A DNA stretch of 64,000 bases from Azadirachta indica. Its lineage: Eukaryota; Streptophyta; Magnoliopsida; Sapindales; Meliaceae. A model generated the notes under the pieces. That model was not told the origin of the DNA. It ran no database searches and saw only the letters and a list, made by a program, of their open reading frames with translations. The position numbers were made by a program, and so were the translations under genes. The stretch is from NCBI GenBank assembly GCA_022749755.1, contig CM040448.1, positions 6,136,481 through 6,200,480 on the forward strand. Direction: 5' to 3'. The stretch's first letter is position 1; each line of letters starts with the position of its first letter. Shown piece by piece: positions 48,121-60,558 of this stretch.

Positions 48121-51100
48121 TTATTCTTGAGACTTCACGTACTCTATTTGTATATCTTTTCTTGTGATGCACTCTCTTATGTAGTGGTAGCATGTGTCGA
48201 TGTGCTTGCTTTGATTATGAAACACCGGATTCTTCGCCAATGCCATAGCTAATTTGTTATTAACATAAATCCTTATTGGCTCTTCTTGTAACCATCTTAA
48301 CTCTTTTAATAAATTTCTAAACCAAATTGCATGGCAAACACATAATATGGCAGTTACATAATCAGCTTCACATATGGAGAATGTAACAATTGGTTGCTTC
48401 TTCGACATCTAGGTGGAGGCAATGTCTCCCACAAAAAATACAAAACCAGTTGTGCTTTTTTGATCATTAATATCTCTAGCCCAATCACTATCGCTGTATC
48501 CAACAAGCTTATAATCACATGAAACTGAATAGAACAAGCTGAAATTTGTTGTACCTTTTAGGTAACGGAGAATCCTTTTTATAACTTTGAAATGACTAGT
48601 TGTTGGAGTTTTCATGTAGCGGCTTAAAAGTCCAATTACATAGAGAATATCAGGTCTTGTACATGTCAAATATCGCAAACATCCAACTAAGCTCTTAAAA
48701 AAAGTTGGATTTATTCTTTCTCCTTCTTCATGTTTTGAGAGTTTAACTTCATGCTCTATTGGTGTATCAATAAGCTTGCAATCTTTCATCTTAAACTTTT
48801 TAAGGATCTATCTTTTGTGTAGCCTTTTTGTGAAATAAAGATCCCATTGTCCTTATGTCTTACTTTAATACTAAGGTAATACGCCATGAGCCCAATGACA
48901 GTCATCTCAAATTCCTTGGTCATGTTTTCCTTGAAATCATTGAAAAAGGATGGATTGCTCCTAGTAAAAATTAAGTCATCCATGTACAGGCACACAATCA
49001 AAATATCTTTATCTTTAATCTTGATGTAGAGTACATGCTCGTAGGGGCATTTGATGAAACCATTCTCTTGAAAATACTTGTCAATTTTACTATTTCAAAC
49101 TCTTGGTGCTTGCTTAAGTCTGTAAAGGGCCTTTTTCAATTTCCCTTTTACTTCGTAACCTGATGGTTGTTAAATATAAATTTCTTCTTCAAGAATTCCA
49201 TTCAAGAAGGCAGATTTCATGTCTATTTGATGAATCCTCCACTTGTTTTGAGCTGTGAAGGAAATAATTAGTCTTATTGTTTCTAAGGGTGTTATTGGAG
49301 CAAACACCTCATCATAGTTGATGCCAGCTCTTTGACTATAGCTTTTTGCAACTAGCCTCGCCTTATGTTGTTCAATTTTACCATTTGCATTCTTCTTTGC
49401 TTTATACGCCCATTAGACTCTAATGGCTTTGTGTCCTTTGGGAAGTGAAGTAAGCTCCCACGTGTCATTCTTCTCAATTGCTTTAATTTCTTCATCCATT
49501 GCATTTCTCCATTTCTTATCTTGTACAACTTCATCAACTTCATCAAAGCTCACTAGTTCACAATCAGCCAAAAGACAAAAGAGAGTGAGATTATTTTACT
49601 TTATAAAGATCTTGAAGACACCTTGTGTGTTCTTCGTTTCTTTTGTTTAGAAAGGATGGTCGTGAATCAATTCTTGTTAGTCAATTTGGTGATATTGTGA
49701 ACTCTTGTTAAAGTTTTCCTTATTGCTTAGCTTGCTTATTTTCTTTAGAATGGGGAAGAAAATTGAAATCATTTACATTTAAGCCAAAATCCTAATCTCT
49801 TCCTTCATCAAATATTACGTCTCAACTGATCACAATATTCTTATTGTTTGGATTGTACAACTTGTAGCATTTTAAGCTTGAGTTATAGCTGATGAAGATA
49901 AAACTTTCACTTTTATCATCTAGTTTTGTTCTTCTTTCATCCAGTACATGAACATGAGCAATACTTTTAAAAACTTTAAGATAAGAAATACCAGGCTTTC
50001 TTTCACTCCACGCTTCTTGTAGTGTTTTTTCCCATACACTTCTTGTTGGAGATTGATTGGATAGATAAATAGTAGTTGCTATAGCTTTGGCCCAAAACTC
50101 TTTCGACAATTTCTTGCTTTACAATATACTTCATGCCATGTCAAGAATAGTTCTATTATTTCTTTTAACAACACCATTTTGTTGGGGGGATCTTGGAATA
50201 GTTAGGAAATATCGAATTCTATTTGCTTCACAAAACTCTTGAAACTCATTGCAAGTGAATTCTCTACCATGATAACTTCTCATAACTTTAATTTAGCTGC
50301 CACTCTCTTTCTCTCTAGTAGCTTTGAACTTCTTGAATGTTCCAAATACCTCAAACTTTTTTCTTTAAAAAATACACCCAAGTTTTTCTTAAAAAATCAT
50401 CAATAAAGAGAAGAAAGTAGTTATTATTACCAAGATATTTTGGCTTGAACGAAACGTATACATCAGCATAAATAAGCTCCAATGGCTTCTTGGCTCTAAA
50501 GGTAGACTGCTTTGGAAAGTTTTTTCTGAGTTGCTTCCAATGTAAACATCCTTCACAAAGTTGGTCCGAATGGTTGATGCAAGGAAGACTTTTCACTATC
50601 TTCTTTTTAAACAATAGTTCTAGTCCTCCAAAGTTCAGATGCCCAAATCAAAGATGCTATAGCCACAATACATCTTTATAACAAGATTTCAAACATTTTG
50701 CAATATCATTTTGGATATTCAAAGAAAACATTCTATTCTTTGACATTTTTACTTTAGTAATTAGGTTACCTTTACCATCTTTCATAAAAAGAGTATAATT
50801 TTTCATGTGAATATTATAACCCTTTTCTAAGAGGCCTAAACTCAGAATATTACTTTTCATATTGAACACATAGTAGACATTTTCAATAAATTGATGCCTA
50901 TTAATTTTCAATCGTATAAGGATGTTACCTCTTTCTTTCACAACTACTTTGGAATCATCGCCAAATAAAACATTACCACTTATTGATTCGTCTAACTCCA
51001 CGAACATGCTTCCTCTTCTACACATGTGATTGCTCGCTCTAGTGTTACGGCACCATGTGTTCTCTTGGCTTTCATCATTATCCTTATATGTTAACAAGAC

Positions 51101-51700
51101 AATTTCATCTCCTTGATTCTTTTCTTCCGTATAGTTAGCCTTCAACTTTATTGTTGTAGACTCTACATTCAGAAGCATAGTGGCCAAACTTTGACAATTG
51201 TAATATTTAATTTTGGACTTGTCGTACCTTGTATTTAGATTGCTTCTTCTACGACCTTGTGCTGAGCTTTCTCCTTTCTCATAGTTGTTGTAGGGGTTGT
51301 TGTTGTTGTAATTCCAACCTTGTCCACGACTGTTACTTTTATTTTGTTCTCTACCTTAGCCTTTACCCCCACTACGTTGGTTTTTGTCGTAGCCTTGACT
51401 TTCTTCTTTCTCTTTGAGTTGCATCTTGAAGAGTTGTTTGGAAATCCTTTACTTCTTTTTTATCTTTTCTTCATAGGCTTGCAACAATCCTTGAAGTTGA
51501 TCAATTGTCATTTCTTCCAAATTTTTAGTTTCTTCAATTGTTATGATGATGTAATTGGATTTTGAATCTACGAAGTATAGTATCTTCTTCATTATTCTCA
51601 CCTCACTAAAATTTTCACCATTTCCTTTTAATTGATTAGAAATAGCTTCAACTCTGGAAAAGTAATCAATAGTCAATTCACCTTTCTTCATGTGTGAAGC
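48121..51700 (-). pseudogene. Copia-1 gag-pol remnant
   Basis: Read on the minus strand. Gag of the UBN2 type runs from about 52080 to 51450 (VRLQTLRGEFEASHMKKGEL, then MTIDQLQGLLQAYEEK), with a zinc knuckle split by a frameshift near 51190. The protease region at 50657-51187 has NTRASNHM where DTGASNHM is usual, so the catalytic Asp is lost. Integrase pieces lie at 50351-50614 (CEGC, YADVYVSF, FIDDF) and 49822-50109. Reverse transcriptase has the YMDD box at 48975-48986 (CLYMDDLIFT) and RPDILYVIGLLSRYM with GYSDSDWA at 48409-48789. RNase H is at 48121-48408 (ICEADYVTA, NKLAMALAKNPVFHNQSKHI). There are several stops between domains. Confidence 0.88.
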
Positions 51701-52287
51701 TTCAAATTCTCCTCTTAAGGTTTGAAGACGTACTTTTTTTACTTGTTCAACACTTTTGTAGGAAGTTTCAAGTTTATCCCATGCTTGCTTCGTAGAGGTT
51801 ACATTTGCTATCTTCTAAAAAATGCCATCATTTAATGCTCGATCATTGATATAAAGGGCTTTTTTTCTCTTTCTTTCTTGAGTCTTTTAATACATCTCTT
51901 TGTGCTTGAGTCAAAACGGCAAAGGCAGTGTTATCTCTAGGCTCATTATAACCTTTCTCCACTACTTCCCACATGTCTTGTGCTCCAAAGATTGCCTTCA
52001 TTTTAATACTCCAATTATCATAATTGTTTTTGTTGAGAATTGGAACTTAAAATGGTGTTATACCTTCATTTGTTATATTTGGCTCAACAAAATCGGTTTA
52101 GTTTGTCCGATTTAATAGGCCCAGTTTGGTTCAGCAGATCAATTTCTTTTCCTGTATAGCAAACTTTCGGTGGCTCGTGCAGGTGCGTTTGAGCTCCGAT
52201 TTAAACGGATTTGCTGGCGTTGCATTCCATTTGTCAAGAGCTTCGATTTGATATACTATACTAATATGTTTGACAACATGAACTTAC

Positions 52288-52300
52288 CTCTGATATCAAT
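52288..52300 (-). other. Primer-binding site of copia-1
   Basis: On the minus strand TTGATATCAGAGG follows the 5' LTR end by a base or two and resembles the initiator-Met tRNA primer site (TGGTATCAGAGC). Confidence 0.75.
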
Positions 52301-52301
52301 T

Positions 52302-52693
52302 TGTTGGAAGAATGATACACCAAAACAATACAACTCTTATTATTTTTTCAAAACTTATTTTAAACACTCAAAACAACTTCTCACACTTGCTTCTTGAAGC
52401 TTACAATTCACTCACTCATTTACTCACTTCTTCACTCTTTGCTTGATGAAAAACATAAATACAAAGAGATATTTATAGTAAACTCAAAATATTCTTTACC
52501 ATTGATGTGGTACGTATACCGAATCAATAATCAAATACTAACTATTGATTTTCACCTAACACATTCCATTAAAACTTACCTAACAACGACCAAATCACAT
52601 GAATCATGTGTATTTTTAAAATTTGGATTTGAACTTCATTTTGGGCTTCAATTTTTGGGCTTTCATTTTGAAAATTAAGTTTAAAATCCAACA
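52302..52693 (-). repeat. 5' LTR of copia-1
   Basis: 392 bp, plus-strand ends TGTTGGAAG and AAAATCCAACA. It differs from the 3' LTR by scattered substitutions and small indels (for example an extra TTTTGGGCTTCAA), so the insertion is not recent. Confidence 0.9.
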
Positions 52694-54426
52694 TCCTGAA
52701 CCATTTTCTTAATTTTAGATTCTTCATAATAAGGATATTAATAGAGGTATATAATAAGTGGGCTACTTCCTTGTAGAATTTGGCAGTCGTAGGAACGATT
52801 GGGTGCTAGACCTTCTAGCTCCTTAAACAACCCAGCAAATTCATGTTAAAGTGTTTGTAATTCATGATCCATTATTTAAAAATAATTTCCAATATCACGC
52901 TGAGAAATATTGAGCAAAAGACTGAACCCTACCATTTCGTTAATTTGCTTATCCTCAATGACTTCCAAGTTTGAACACGTAAGATATGTGATTTTGTGCA
53001 TTTGCCCATTCAACTGAAACATCGTATCCATTTGCTAAAAATCCCAGTGAATTGAATCCAAAGCACAAAGCCACTCAACAGCTAACATCACTTTGCAACT
53101 CATTAATGGTAGAAAATAAAAGTCAGCTTGAATTTGGAAACTTTAAAGAGAAACAAACAAGCCAATACAATGACCATCGTAAATCAAATGGGTCCCATTA
53201 AGCACCATTATTTAAATTTTGCTTCCACGAACCACTTAAAGTCCAATCTTAGTAACCACATAAGGATATATAAAATTATGGGTGCTACAACTATCCACCA
53301 AATTCGTACTTGTAATGCCTTGGTCACTCCAAGCATATGAATTTTTTGAGGATAGGTGGACTCTATCATTGCACGAAGAGATACCTTTGGGATTACTGTT
53401 TGCTACAGGTCAACTTCCCTAACATATTCAATTATCTTTTCTTTTGTTCAACTTCTTGTCGATGTTTCTTCTTTTGCTTAATTGGTTTCAATCATGAATG
53501 ATTGCAAATTATGACATTTATGTCCCAAAACAAACTTGTCATGACACAATAACACAATCCTTGCTCTCTTTGGTCTTCTAATTATATGGGAGTTAAATAT
53601 TTAATTAGTAAAACACACTTGTTCGGATGTGGTCCTAGCAACCCTAAAGTTGAAGTTAAATTGTTGTAAGGCTTCTTCTAAGTATTAAACTTTTTTGACA
53701 AGCTAAGGCCAACAATTGTTGATAATGAATGTGGTCTTTAAATCTTCACCTCCAAGCAAATTTTATCTACGCTTTGATAGTAAAAGAATTGTTCAGCCCT
53801 ATAAATTCACCCATTTGGGTCCTCACCATTGCAATTTAGAAAATTGTGTTTTAGAAGTTGATCGATTGTTTTTGAAGAAGATGAATTACATGGTTTTGCT
53901 ATATTGGAGTAATCTCTTGGTCATGAGCTCTAGGTAACACTTGCACTTACATGGCAATACTGAGCACTTAATTGATCAGACTTAGAGTCTAAAGCTTGGA
54001 GTTTTCTAAGGATCTCTTGCATGACCACATTTTGATTCTCAAATTTCAGTAACATAAATCTTGAAATCTCCTTCATCCTTTTGTTTGGTATTGTCTGCCA
54101 TATCAACTTAGGATCTGCGACTCTAATACCAATTGATTTGTTCGAAAGTTAAGAATGCTATAAAGTGATTAGATAAAATAGGAACTGTTTTCCGAGAGAA
54201 CCATACTCAGATACAATTCTAAATAAGCTAAAATATAATATGTAATTTAACTCGATCAATATAACTCACCTAACTAACTCACTATGAAAAATAACTAAAC
54301 CATGTAGTCATTTCCTAGCTATCGAAGCCATACAGCGACTAGCTATAAAATACATGCAAATCATGTATGTAGTGTACACTTAAAATATGCAAATATGCCT
54401 ATCGCTCCACTATGACATAAATATAA

Positions 54427-55258
54427 GGAAAAATACCAATTTTGTCGCTAATTTATCTTGATATTACCATTTACATTCTTGATATTAAAAAATTACACTT
54501 TTGATCCTTGTCGTTATGATACAAACATTAAGAGTTTATTTTTTTAGAGAAAATGACTTTATTATCTTTATTTTAAAAATGATGATGTAAGCTAGTCTAT
54601 GTAATCCCCAACCTAAGATAGAATAAAGTAATATAATATATAAAAATAAGAAAATATATAAATAATAATGTGAATAATAAAATATATGCAAAAAAATATG
54701 TACTTCTATGTTTAATTTATTATTATTATTATTTGACTCAGAAAATAATGAAAATAGAAATATCTTTAATAAATTAAACAAAAATAAAAATATGATAAAA
54801 AATTATTTTTCAAAAATTAAATAAAAAAGACAAGAAAACATAAAATATATATTTTCACATATGTTTTATTATTCATATTGTTGTTTATATATATTTTGCT
54901 TCCCTTTCTTTTCTTTTTTATTTTATAAAATAATAATAGATAGGAAAGAGGCTTCTCTTTTCTGTGGCACCAATGTAAAATTAAATGAAACCTAAAATGT
55001 ATATATTTTCACATATATTTTATTATTCATATTATTGTTTATATATATTTATTATTATTTTTATTTTGCGTGGGACTGAGGATTGCACAGCTAACATCAT
55101 CATTATTGTCATATGGGAATAATAAGGTCATTTGCCTTGAAAAAATAAATTTTTAGTATTAATGTTATAACAGAAAGAACTAAAAAGTGTCATTTTGAAA
55201 CATGACGAATATAAGTGATAATATCGAAATAAATTAAAGATAAAAGTGATATTTTTCC
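54427..55258. mobile_element. Foldback element with arms of about 280 bp
   Basis: The left arm 54427-54711 (GGAAAAATACCAATTTTGTC to the TGTGAATAATAAAATATATG region) matches the reverse complement of the right arm 54985-55258, which ends TATTTTTCC. The match is imperfect but runs through the whole arm, including TTATTTTTT, GACTTTATTAT and AATGATGATGT words. The spacer contains a direct extra copy of part of the right arm (54840-54900 against 54993-55055). There is no transposase. A clear target duplication was not found. Confidence 0.7.
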
Positions 55259-55406
55259 TGATGCATATGCACCTAGTGCTCCGTTATAAAATGCATATAA
55301 TATTGAAATAAGATTTAATGGTCCAATATGATAAGCAAATACTACAAATGTATGCGTGGATGTAAAGTAAGTTTTTAGATACGTGCCAGATTCTAACCTA
55401 AGAGAC

Positions 55407-55910
55407 TTAATGAGAGAACCACCAGACAAAATATGATAAAGCTATTCTCTTTTTACTGAATTTAGTGAAGAGATTGATGGTGTATTTGGCTAAGACGCGA
55501 CAAATCTTTCTCAGAATCGAATACTTAGCATTCCTCTTCTTCTTTGGGGAAGTTCCAACGATCGACGTGTTCGTTCTTAATGACTCCAGTTTCTTTAAAC
55601 TCATAGAAACGTGGCAAGTGGGTTCATTCTGATTAACTGGTTGCAAGTTCTGCAGTAAAATATTCTAGGATTAAGAAAGGAAAGAGCAGCTAGAGAAATG
55701 GAGAATGCAACATTTTACCATTGTGGTTTTGGTTTCCAATCACTAAACTTAGGGCAGAAGGAAATGTGAGGAAGTTGTTGAAATCCGCCGTAAGTCTTCC
55801 CTTCAAGGCCTGTCACAACCATCTCAGAAACGTTCTTGGGCACTAGAGAGAGATGGTTAATCTGACGGCGGAGTAGATTTGCTTTTAGGATGAAGTGTTT
55901 TGAGAGGGAA
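55407..55910 (-). CDS. Possible small two-exon gene, unknown product
   Basis: Not recognised. On the minus strand an open stretch covers 55910 to about 55720, with an ATG at about 55831 (MVVTGLEGKTYGGFQQLPH to FSDWKPKPQW), and ends at a possible donor (CACAATG|GTAAAATG). A good acceptor (TTTTACTGCAG|AACTTGC) lies at 55650, followed by an open frame to 55407 (VNQNEPTCHVSMSLKKLESL to SYFVWWFSH), Lys-rich in its middle (SPKKKRNAK). The region is less AT-rich than its neighbours, and a CT-rich leader precedes it. Simple joining at these two sites brings a TGA in frame, so either the splice sites differ, exon 2 is 3'UTR, or this is not a gene. Confidence 0.25.
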
Positions 55911-56492
55911 AATTAAAAAAAAAAAAAAACTGCTAATGAGTAATTATTATTTCTTTTTACCTTTTTTTTTGGATCCTAAAACGTCGTTGTTTAAAAAAAT
56001 TAAAAAAAAAAAAGATTACGAAGTGTTGTGGAAACCTTAAGTAAAATGCCTACTAAAAATTGTGTTGTTTAGCTGAATTTAAAATATACAACATCACTTC
56101 TTTGTCATCAACTATTGATGAAAATTTATTTGACAGAAAAATATCACGATAGTTCGTTATGAACATTTTTGTGAAAATTAATGATAGATAAATGTCGTAA
56201 AATTTTGTTACCCAAAAAAAAATTGTTGCAACCTGTTTTTCTAGTAGTGCCAACTCAAAACTCAAAATCCAAACCTAATTTATTATTACAAATTTTGTTT
56301 CCAAATTCTTTTTGTTGATGATGAGATTTTATAATAAATTTTAATTCAAAATTTTTATAAACAAAATCTAATTTCATATCTTATTAGAAATATAGTTACT
56401 AACTTAATTAACTATCAATGTTTAAAATTTTCTTTCAGTTAAGATGGTTCTGGTGGTAATTACCTATCATATTACGATCAGTTTCAAATAAA

Positions 56493-59400
56493 GGAGTTTT
56501 TTTTTTTTTTTAAAAATTTTTAGATAAATCTCTGAAAGAGGCGAGATATACCCTTAAAACGATAGAACGTCACAGGGCATATACCCTCGTTGAAAATAAC
56601 CAGGGGAGCCCATGCGATCCCGAAAAAGAAAAAAATTAATCTCCTGAAGGGGCCACCATAAGAAAGAGGTAAGAGAAGTCCCTCAATTAGCTAACCTGTC
56701 AGGCAACAGATTTCCTTTACTAAAATGTGAGAAAATAAACATTCATAAGGTTCCTGTGCTAGCAACAATGAGCCCATAAATTGCGAAGCAACCATGGCGG
56801 CAAAAAAATTAGGATTTGGAATGCAGGTGAGAGTAGAGAGACAGTCACTTCCAATCCAAATTTGGAGCCAACCGTGAGTGAAAGCCAAATCATAGCATAC
56901 TCCTCTGCAAAGAAGCAATTCTGAGAGCCAAAGGGAGCAATGCACGCACCATAAAAGTGATTTCAAGAACCTCGAAAGCAGTAGCAGCAACTGAAAGCCC
57001 TGGTTTTCCTTTTGAAAGTCCCATCAGTATTAACCTTAATCTATGAGGGAAGGGCGGGAAGCCATAAAACAGGAGTAATCTTCGGAACTTTACAACAACT
57101 AGGACAAACTCTAAGGACTCGAAGGATGGCAAGATCTGATCAAGAGAAAACAGAACCAGGGCATAAAGAACTAAGGATCTACACAAGAGCATGATTTAGA
57201 ACCAGAGAACACCTAAATTCCATATATTAAAAACCTGGGAGGAAAAGTGTTGTGAAACTATAAAGTCGCAAAGATGAATAGCGAATTCCGCGTATGTTGA
57301 CGATTAAAATTAGAGAACCACCAGTTCCAAATGTCCAAGGCAAAGCTTCAAGCAGAGAACAAATGAGCTACTGACTCAGAACTGCATTTACAGAAAGGAC
57401 AGATAGGGACTAAACCTATTCCCCTCTACTGCAAGGTATCATTATAGGAAGACTGTTATGCATGATAATCCAGAAAAAAAAAAAAAGGAAAATTTAGGAC
57501 TCCCAAATATAACGAGCCCAAACCACCTGTCCTTTTCTTGAAAATCATAACATTCTGAAAAAGTTAAATAACCTGTTGAAGAAGCCTCCCAAACAAGTTT
57601 GTCCAGGGTACTAGGGGGCGGAAGTTCCATAGAGCTTATTTAAGAAGCCAAATCAGGAAACCAAACCAAAGGCTATAAGGAAACAAGAATACACCATTTT
57701 GCATCCTTAATAATACTAGAAACTATAGAAGCCAAACCATGAAGTCTTCCCAAACCAAGAAAATTAGATAAAGGATTATCTAGCCATTTCACATGCCAAA
57801 AAGAGATGAGCTTACCATCCCCCATCAACCAGCGAGGCCCAAAAACCATGTAACACATAACCGACTGAATACTAAAAAAAAAAAATAAATGACTGAAATC
57901 TACAAAAGGAAAATAGATGACTGAAATCTACAAAAATACTTGGAAGGACTGTGAACCCTACATCGGGTTTGAAAGAAATTGACCAGAAGGGACCTATGGT
58001 GAGAAAAATCCCGTAGAAATTTAGGAAAAGCAACTTTATTAAGAGAGATAAAGTTACGAAGTCTAATACCCCCTTCAGATTTAGGCATATAAACCGAATC
58101 CTAAGCAATAATGACTGATTTTCAAACTGACACATCCCCTGACCAAATAAAATTATGCGTTGTGCAAGCCAAAAATCTTAGCAAATTCATTGGCTACTTA
58201 TAGATTCGAAAACTATGAAGCAAAATCCCCCAGAATACCGATTACACAAGCTATGCTCTGTCAGCTATGGATAGAATTTTGCCTTTCCATCCTGAAAGCT
58301 TTGAAATCTCTCGATCCGCCAAACTCTGTAATGAATTTTCTTCTGTTTGTTCAGAAAAATTTGAACCCTAAGATAAACAAACAATGAAGAACCCTCTTTT
58401 ATGCCTTAAACACTCTGAACAATTCTAGCACGATCACGAGAATGCTTCTCAAGAAAAAATAGGGTCTTATCCTTATTGATCTTTTGACCAGAGATGGATA
58501 CGTAATGAGCCAAAAAAGATGTTAGATTTTCAATAGAATCTTTGTCACCTCTGTAAAACGAAAATGCGTCATCAGCATATAAAACATGTGTGAGAGGATG
58601 ACAACCCTTCGGTCTAGAGAAGCCCTTAATTTTGCCTTTGCAAGAGCTTATTTAACCTCTACTTAGATAGTCTTTCGCAATAAAGAAAAGAATAGTAAAA
58701 AATGGATTTTCTTGACGCACACCACGGCTACAAGAAATTAAAAGTATCCATGCGGAGTGCCATTGACAAGTATCGAGAGCTTTGCCAAATTAAGGACAGA
58801 CACCTATCTGATAAACTTATTGTCCAAGCCAAATCCAGGAAGAACCTCCAGACAGAAAGGCCAGTTTATAGTATCGAAAGCCTTAGCAATGTCCAACTTA
58901 ATACCACATTACCACCCGTGATTTTCCTATTAAGAACATGAAAGTTATTAGAGACTAACGCAATAACATTAGTAATACTTCTACATCTAATAAAAGCATG
59001 CTGCTGAAGTGAAATGATTTTATCTGCTATACCCTCTAAGCGATCTACCACAAAAATTTGGTAATAACTTTGAAGATAAAGTTAACTGAGGCAATGAGTC
59101 TAAAATGAGAGATAGAATCAACCTCTGGAATCTTAGGAATAAGAATGATGAAGCTCGAATTCAGAGTTGGAGGCAGCCAAAAATTCTGGGAAAAAAGACT
59201 GGATATAGCTTATCACGTCCTAAGAGATAATATCCCAACACTCTTTGATTTGAACAAACTACCATCAAAACCATCTGGACCTGCAGTGCTATTAGTATTA
59301 GAGCATAAACCAAATACAGTATCTGTAATCTCTTCCTTATCCGGAATAATTGTTAGAAAAGCATTATATTCCTCAGGAACAACTCAAGGAATTAAGTTTT

Positions 59401-60558
59401 GAAATGAGTCCAAATCAAATTTGGAGGAGGTAGAAAACTGATCCGAATAAAATTGGACAATATGATTCTTAATAATACTCTGATCTGTCAACATGCCATT
59501 AACAAACAATCTTAGATTTAGCTATTTTGACGTTGGCATAAGAACGAAAGAATTTAGAGCTTCGGTCACAATTTTGAAGCCATGAAACACAAGCCTTAGT
59601 ACGCTAGAATATTTGATGCTGTTGCAAATAGTTATTAACCCTGGCCTTAGAATTTGATTCTCAAGGAGTAAAGAATTCGAGTGCCCTGTGCCCGAAATAC
59701 CATCTTGAATATCTGCCAACTCTTTCTTTTCCTCTTCTAGATTTTAATTAACATACTCAATAGTGTTTTTGTTCCATTCTCGAAGTCTAAACTTGAGACG
59801 ACGGAGTTTGTACATGAGATTCTTCATAGGACAGAAAACAGAAGTTGGTGACTGACAGGAATCATGTAATAACTACTTGAAACTATCAGGTTGAACCCAA
59901 ATTGGCTGGAAATGAAATGGCTTGGGACTGAAACCAAAGAAACAGAAGTTGAGAAGACAAGCGGAGAATGATTAGAATTATTATTCAGAAGAGCCGAACA
60001 ATTAGTGATTGGCCAATAATCTAACCAAGTAGGATTGGAAAGAGAATGATTCAAACGAAGCTGATAAGACCACGAGTTCTCTATCTACTAGACCATGTGT
60101 AAGAAGCTCAAGAAATGTTTAAATGAATAAGATTACAAGCATCTGCAGTACAGCGGAAGTCAGAACAGAAAATCTTGTGAGGGGTAGATCTCCTTCTTTC
60201 TTCATGAACACCTAAAACTGAATTAAAATCCCCTCTCACCATCCAAACACTAGAATAGTTACCACGAAGTGGTACCAGATCAAACCAAAAAGTCATTCTA
60301 TGAATGTAATTCGTAGAGCATAGACAAAAGTACAAAGGCAGTAAAACCCTTCAATAGTTATTGAAACCGTAATTTGCTTAGTGCTAACCGAACACACTGC
60401 AGGCGCTTGCAAAGAAGAGGAGTGAAATGACTATACGTTAAGGGGAAGGAGACCACAATCATTCGTGGCTACTAAATGAAGATTAAGGGAAGACCAGCAG
60501 TGAATAGACACTGACGAGAAAGAAACCATGGGTTCAGAAATACGAACAAAATTTTGGT
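56493..60558 (-). mobile_element. LINE (L1-type non-LTR retrotransposon), 5' part cut off
   Basis: Minus-strand order: endonuclease (60558 to about 59850: EPMVSFSSV, then GDFNSVLGVHEE), reverse transcriptase (about 59750-58150: VDRLEGIADKIISLQQHAFI, and the YADD box at 58568-58579 in HVLYADDAF), the zf-RVT region (58088-57440: MPKSEGGIRLRN), and an RNase H-like end (about 57190-56600). The 3' end has a poly(A) tract (T run at about 56496-56511 on plus). Frames are broken throughout. The endonuclease begins abruptly at the LTR of copia-2, so the remaining 5' part probably lies beyond that element, outside the window. Confidence 0.88.

Larger units (their letters stand above)
47647..52693 (-). 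mobile_element. Ty1/copia retrotransposon (copia-1), nested in gypsy copy C
   Basis: A full-length element with two LTRs in minus orientation. The domain order is that of copia: gag, protease, integrase, reverse transcriptase, RNase H. The LTRs end in TGTTGGA / TCCAACA. A primer-binding site and polypurine tract are visible. The reading frame is broken by stops and shifts. Immediate flanks (TATTT side and TCCTG side) do not show a convincing 5-bp target duplication. Its presence only in unit C means either that it entered after the duplication or that unit A lost this segment. Confidence 0.92.
45052..54385 (-). mobile_element. Chromovirus-type Ty3/gypsy, copy C, interrupted by copia-1
   Basis: The same element as at 21121-23645 but longer. 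Minus-strand parts: 5' LTR about 54139-54385; primer-binding site about 54111-54133 (TTGGTATTAGAGTCGC, close to the initiator-Met type); a gag/protease-side region 52694-54110 without a clear frame; the copia-1 insertion 47647-52693; then RT (about 47200-47400), RNase H, integrase zinc-binding motif (46145-46375, CEICQTRKF, IDFLEGLPLTKG), integrase core (45842-46141), chromodomain-like tail (about 45125-45300), and a 3' LTR remnant of about 70 bp at 45052-45122 with an internal deletion. It has numerous stops. Confidence 0.8.
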
